This document shows positions 16,112 through 18,824 of a stretch of 18,824 nucleotides of DNA, one piece after another. The translations under genes were made by a program, and so were the position numbers. The stretch is taken from positions 1 to 18,824 of the forward strand of contig NZ_CALTTY010000024.1 in the NCBI RefSeq assembly GCF_943912385.1, in the 5' to 3' direction. The number at the start of each line of letters is the position of its first letter. Position 1 is the first letter of the stretch. Below the pieces are notes generated by a model. The model saw only the letters and a program-made list of their open reading frames with translations. It had not been told where the DNA came from and did no database searches. This stretch comes from an uncultured Anaerococcus sp. (GTDB lineage Bacteria > Bacillota > Clostridia > Tissierellales > Peptoniphilaceae).

Positions 16112-17144
16112 TAATGAAGATTTAAAAGCACTTGTCCCCTTGCTAGGATATAATTATCAACATTCTTTTTCTACTATATATGAAATTTATAAAGAAGATA
16201 TAGAAAGGTACAAAGAGTGCGATAAGCACTCTTTATCTATATACACAGAAAAAGAATTTAAAGAGTTAGGGCATAAAGCAAATGAACAGTCACCATATAT
16301 AGTGGAAACTTATAATATATATAGTGATAAATATGAAGAACTTAAATACTATACCGATTTAAGTATAAAAGATGAAAAACGAGATGTAGCAAACAGATTA
16401 AATAGGATTACCTCTAGAAATCTACTAGACTTATTAAAGTCGATTTTTCAAGAAAATCTTATAATGGTAACATTTACAAAAAACAAAGAATTTGATAAAA
16501 TGCTTGACAAGTATAATTTTAATTACAACAATATTCAAATCTATACTTCTGGTAACGCCACTGAAAGTGCCTACAAGCTTTTAAAAGTATTTATAAGAAA
16601 CGTTTTTTCTACAGATGATAAAATATTTTTAAACCTAATATTTTTTGGTTTCCTTGAAAACTATAATGTCAACCTAAAGACCAATGATGGCTACTTCGAA
16701 ACAAGCCCTGAAAGACTTAAAAAAACTTTTGAATATAGCCGAGTGGTTATTGAAGGACTTAAAAACATATACCATTCAAAACAATACAATTTCATTGATA
16801 CTAGCATAGATCAGGAAACATCTGCAAGCATAACAGACGAAAGAAATTTTATCAATGAATTAATTTTTTCGGATAAAAAAATAGACGATCTACCCAAAAA
16901 GCTTAATGGATTAAACATTGACTTTTTAAATGATTTAGAAGATGAGCTAAACTTACTGCAAACATATAAGTATTGGAGTGGTGGAGATAAAGAAGGCTAC
17001 TTAAAAGGACTTAGGGAAATGCAATACCCTTCAATTAGGAAACTTAAAAACAAAATGGAAGGATATAACAAAGATAAAGTAAAAAAGATTATAATCGATA
17101 AACAGATTGAGCTAGAGGCAAATATAAATAAAAAGGAAACATAA
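16092..17144 (+). CDS. Unknown cytoplasmic protein, 350 aa, of the hairpin-flanked cassette
   Basis: The start is TTG 16092. GAGGAG at 16075-16080 is about 11 bases upstream, and no other in-frame start lies nearby. The product is highly charged and mostly alpha-helical in character, with no signal peptide or membrane segment. The stretch KIFLNLIFFGFLENYNVNL (about 178-196) is the only hydrophobic one and looks like a buried core helix. I see no nucleotide-binding, nuclease or protease motif. It is followed after 1 base by the 194-aa gene and then by an SSB gene, so the three probably act together, possibly on single-stranded DNA or in host takeover after transfer. That role is inference from context only. 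Confidence 0.75.
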   Translation: MEKIKFDNEDLKALVPLLGYNYQHSFSTIYEIYKEDIERYKECDKHSLSIYTEKEFKELGHKANEQSPYIVETYNIYSDKYEELKYYTDLSIKDEKRDVANRLNRITSRNLLDLLKSIFQENLIMVTFTKNKEFDKMLDKYNFNYNNIQIYTSGNATESAYKLLKVFIRNVFSTDDKIFLNLIFFGFLENYNVNLKTNDGYFETSPERLKKTFEYSRVVIEGLKNIYHSKQYNFIDTSIDQETSASITDERNFINELIFSDKKIDDLPKKLNGLNIDFLNDLEDELNLLQTYKYWSGGDKEGYLKGLREMQYPSIRKLKNKMEGYNKDKVKKIIIDKQIELEANINKKET

Positions 17145-17145
17145 A

Positions 17146-17730
17146 ATGACAAATAAACCAAATTATATAGAAGATAACAAAGATAAGATCTTAGAAATTT
17201 CAAAAGAAAAAGACTATAAAACTATAGATGACCTAAGCCTAGATGATGTTATAATAGCTTCTAGTGGCTATACTGACTCTGGCGAAAGAAAAGCTACTGT
17301 AGAACTATATTGGGACTTGCACAGACCATCTGGAGATGAAGAGTATAGGCAGCTAGAAATTACAGAAGCTATGCTTAAAATAAAACCTATAGAAGATTTT
17401 ATAAGTTTAGAATTTGTATTCGATATCAATGATTTCCAAATCAATGAATTAAAGGGTTTTTTAGATGACTATTTCTCTTTGAACGCCGACCAAGATAGTA
17501 GGATTGAAACTAGGATCATACCGAAGAGTATGCAAGGAGAGGTTATGCTTATAGCTAGGAATCCGGTACTGTCTTCTGTCAGTAGCACAGATATGAATAA
17601 CTTAAATGTAATCCAACTAATATATTTAAAATCTGATATAGATATGGGGGTAATTGGAAATTTTGATATAGAGTGGAAGATAGAAACTCTGCCGATTAAC
17701 TATGAAAAGCCCATTATAAGAAAAGATTAA
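17146..17730 (+). CDS. Unknown protein, 194 aa, of the hairpin-flanked cassette
   Basis: The product is acidic and soluble, without a signal peptide. The N-terminal 35 residues are Lys/Asp-rich. Residues about 35-75 (DDVIIASSGYTDSGERKATV, then ELYWDLHRPS) and about 115-190 look beta-rich, with amphipathic helix content in between (DINDFQINELKGFLDDYF). An AAGGAA RBS lies at 17133-17138, and the ATG follows the preceding stop after 1 base. It is 22 bases ahead of the SSB gene. No domain family is recognised. A small alpha/beta partner protein of the 350-aa protein is a reasonable guess, not more. Confidence 0.75.
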   Translation: MTNKPNYIEDNKDKILEISKEKDYKTIDDLSLDDVIIASSGYTDSGERKATVELYWDLHRPSGDEEYRQLEITEAMLKIKPIEDFISLEFVFDINDFQINELKGFLDDYFSLNADQDSRIETRIIPKSMQGEVMLIARNPVLSSVSSTDMNNLNVIQLIYLKSDIDMGVIGNFDIEWKIETLPINYEKPIIRKD

Positions 17731-17752
17731 ACAAGGATAGTGGAAGTAACAT

Positions 17753-18172
17753 ATGAATATAGTTATTCTAAACGGAAGACTTATTAAAGACCCTGGCCTA
17801 TATAAACTAGATAATGGGAGTTTATGTATAATTCCTATAGCAGTAGAGAAGTCTATAAGTAAAGAAAAGAAGCAAGAATTAATAAATAAGGGACAATATA
17901 CAGCAGATATATTTAATATTTTAGTATTCAACAAATATGGGGAAACTCTATATGATAGCGTATCGAAAGGTAGTCATATATTAGTTAAAGGCTACCTGTC
18001 AAGGCATAAAGTCGAAAAAAATAATAAGATAGAATATAATACTAATATAATAGGAAAGTCGGTACAATTTTTAGATAAAGTTAAAAAGTTAGAAGAAAAC
18101 CAGGAGATTGAATTTTTCGAAGACGACTTTGAAGAAATGAGTCCAGAGGACTTTGGTATAACCTTTGATTAA
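17753..18172 (+). CDS. ssb: Single-stranded DNA-binding protein (SSB-like)
   Basis: The 139-aa product carries an OB fold of the bacterial SSB type. The start NIVILNGRLIKDPGLYKLDN matches the universal 'N-x-V-x-L-x-GRL-x-x-DP' opening, and FNILVFNKYGETLYDSVSKG is the usual 'V-x-x-x-x-x-A-E-x-x-x-x-x-L-x-KG' region, followed by ILVKGYLSRHKVEKNNK. It ends in an acidic tail (EDDFEEMSPEDFGITFD). Chromosomal SSBs end in DDDIPF, the tip that docks partner proteins; here the terminus is GITFD, so the phenylalanine is not the last residue. Element-borne SSBs are thought to coat the incoming single strand and limit SOS induction. The stop is followed 5 bases later by the second structured RNA element. 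Confidence 0.88.
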   Translation: MNIVILNGRLIKDPGLYKLDNGSLCIIPIAVEKSISKEKKQELINKGQYTADIFNILVFNKYGETLYDSVSKGSHILVKGYLSRHKVEKNNKIEYNTNIIGKSVQFLDKVKKLEENQEIEFFEDDFEEMSPEDFGITFD

Positions 18173-18173
18173 G

Positions 18174-18234
18174 GAATACTCTTAAATCTTAAAATCGTTA
18201 ATTTAAGGTTTGAGAGTTATATTAAATGTTCGTT
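18174..18234 (+). ncRNA. Structured RNA/leader element, copy 2
   Basis: Arms 18178-18193 (ACTCTTAAATCTTAAA) and 18202-18217 (TTTAAGGTTTGAGAGT) form a 16-bp RNA stem with two G-U pairs and an 8-base loop. Compared with copy 1, stem position 13 changes from C-G to U-A (a compensatory double change) and position 8 from G-U to A-U. The stem is thus kept while sequence varies. The tail TATATTAAATGTTC matches copy 1 at all but two positions. It lies between the ssb stop and the Fic gene and has no U-tract. Confidence 0.6.
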
Positions 18235-18260
18235 GTTAAATTATACTAAGGAATTAAACT

Positions 18261-18824
18261 ATGAAAATCAATTATGAGGATATAAAGCAATTAAATGATT
18301 TTGTAAATAAAAACATTGATGTTTTGTCGAAAGAAACTTATCAAACTCTACAAGAAGACTTTGATTTAAAGTTTACCCACGAATCTACCAAGATAGAAGG
18401 TAATACTTTAAGTATAAGCGAGGTTAAAACTATCTTAGTAGACAATATATCGATAGGCGGAAAAGAGCTTAGAGAAATATATGAAGTAGTAAATAACAAA
18501 AAAGCTTATAGATATATATTAAATGAACTTGACAATAAGTCTGGATTAACAGAAGACTTTATCAAAGATATTCACGAAATCGTCATGGATAATATTATCC
18601 AAGGTGGTATATACAGAAATTATAATGTAAGGATATCAGGAGCTTCTTTTAGGCCAGTAGACTGGGAATATGTTAGATCAGATATGAAAGCCTTCATAAG
18701 TCAATATAATGAGTATAAAGGTAAAATAGATCCTATAAAGCTAGCTTCCTACACTCATGGTGAATTTGTAAAAATCCATCCATTCCCAGATGGAAATGGT
18801 CGAACTGCAAGATTGCTACTTAAC
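18261..18824 (+). CDS. Fic-domain protein, 5' part (runs off the window)
   Basis: The ATG at 18261, with AAGGAA at 18248-18253, opens a frame that stays open to the last base (188 codons), so the C-terminus is missing. Residues 173-184 read HPFPDGNGRTAR, the Fic catalytic motif HPFx(D/E)GNGRxxR with His 173. Fic enzymes usually transfer AMP from ATP to target hydroxyls. An N-terminal segment, STKIEGN (Ser 42, Glu 46, Gly 47), fits the inhibitory helix motif (S/T)xxxE(G/N), where the Glu blocks productive ATP binding. This places it as a self-inhibited class II Fic protein. The target is unknown. It is preceded by structured RNA copy 2 rather than by an obvious antitoxin gene. Confidence 0.93.
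   Translation, partial: MKINYEDIKQLNDFVNKNIDVLSKETYQTLQEDFDLKFTHESTKIEGNTLSISEVKTILVDNISIGGKELREIYEVVNNKKAYRYILNELDNKSGLTEDFIKDIHEIVMDNIIQGGIYRNYNVRISGASFRPVDWEYVRSDMKAFISQYNEYKGKIDPIKLASYTHGEFVKIHPFPDGNGRTARLLLN

Noticed and set aside
1..18824. CRISPR arrays, tRNA or rRNA genes, insertion sequences, oriT or att sites
   Set aside because: I looked for repeated spacers, tRNA-like cloverleaf segments, transposase motifs and known nic-site cores and saw none I can support.

Overview
This is a strongly AT-rich window in which every credible gene lies on the + strand. Genes are packed head to tail with ATGA-type overlaps or gaps of a few bases, and starts include GTG and TTG. The protein families (PrgI, DUF3801/PcfB-like, PcfC-type VirD4, VirB4, VirB6-like, topoisomerase III, SSB) mark it as the transfer region of an integrative and conjugative element or conjugative plasmid of a low-GC Gram-positive bacterium. 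The A/T-rich codon use and the Lys/Glu/Asn-rich proteins suit Gram-positive anaerobic cocci or related Bacillota. That host assignment is inference; no rRNA or host gene is in view.

Layout. (1) 10-3738 is an envelope block: a 57-aa small ORF, a signal-peptide protein with a C-terminal membrane anchor, a single-pass coiled-coil protein, a 108-aa coiled-coil protein, a lipoprotein and a 90-aa helix-turn-helix protein. (2) 3739-3881 is the first real intergenic gap and holds a long hairpin. (3) 3882-7426 carries a secreted LysM plus coiled-coil protein overlapping topB. (4) 7445-15917 is the type IV secretion core: PcfB-like, VirD4 coupling protein, VirB2-like pilin, polytopic VirB6-like protein, PrgI, and a very large VirB4 ATPase of 1121 aa. 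(5) 15918-18260 is an accessory cassette: a 42-aa ORF, unknown proteins of 350 and 194 aa, and an SSB. Nearly identical RNA hairpin elements flank it, each starting about 5 nt after a stop codon. (6) From 18261 a Fic-domain protein runs off the window end.

How it fits together: the relaxosome and coupling side (PcfB-like, VirD4, TopB, SSB) would process and deliver single-stranded DNA. VirB4, VirB6, PrgI and the pilin would form the inner-membrane channel. The upstream secreted, lipidated and LysM proteins probably bridge the thick Gram-positive wall. No relaxase, integrase, oriT, att site or peptidoglycan hydrolase is visible, so the element must extend beyond both ends.

The most interesting signals are the duplicated G-U-rich hairpin element flanking the unknown-gene cassette, with a compensatory base-pair change between copies, and the VirB4 N-terminal extension, which looks like a degenerate second copy of the domain that precedes the ATPase.
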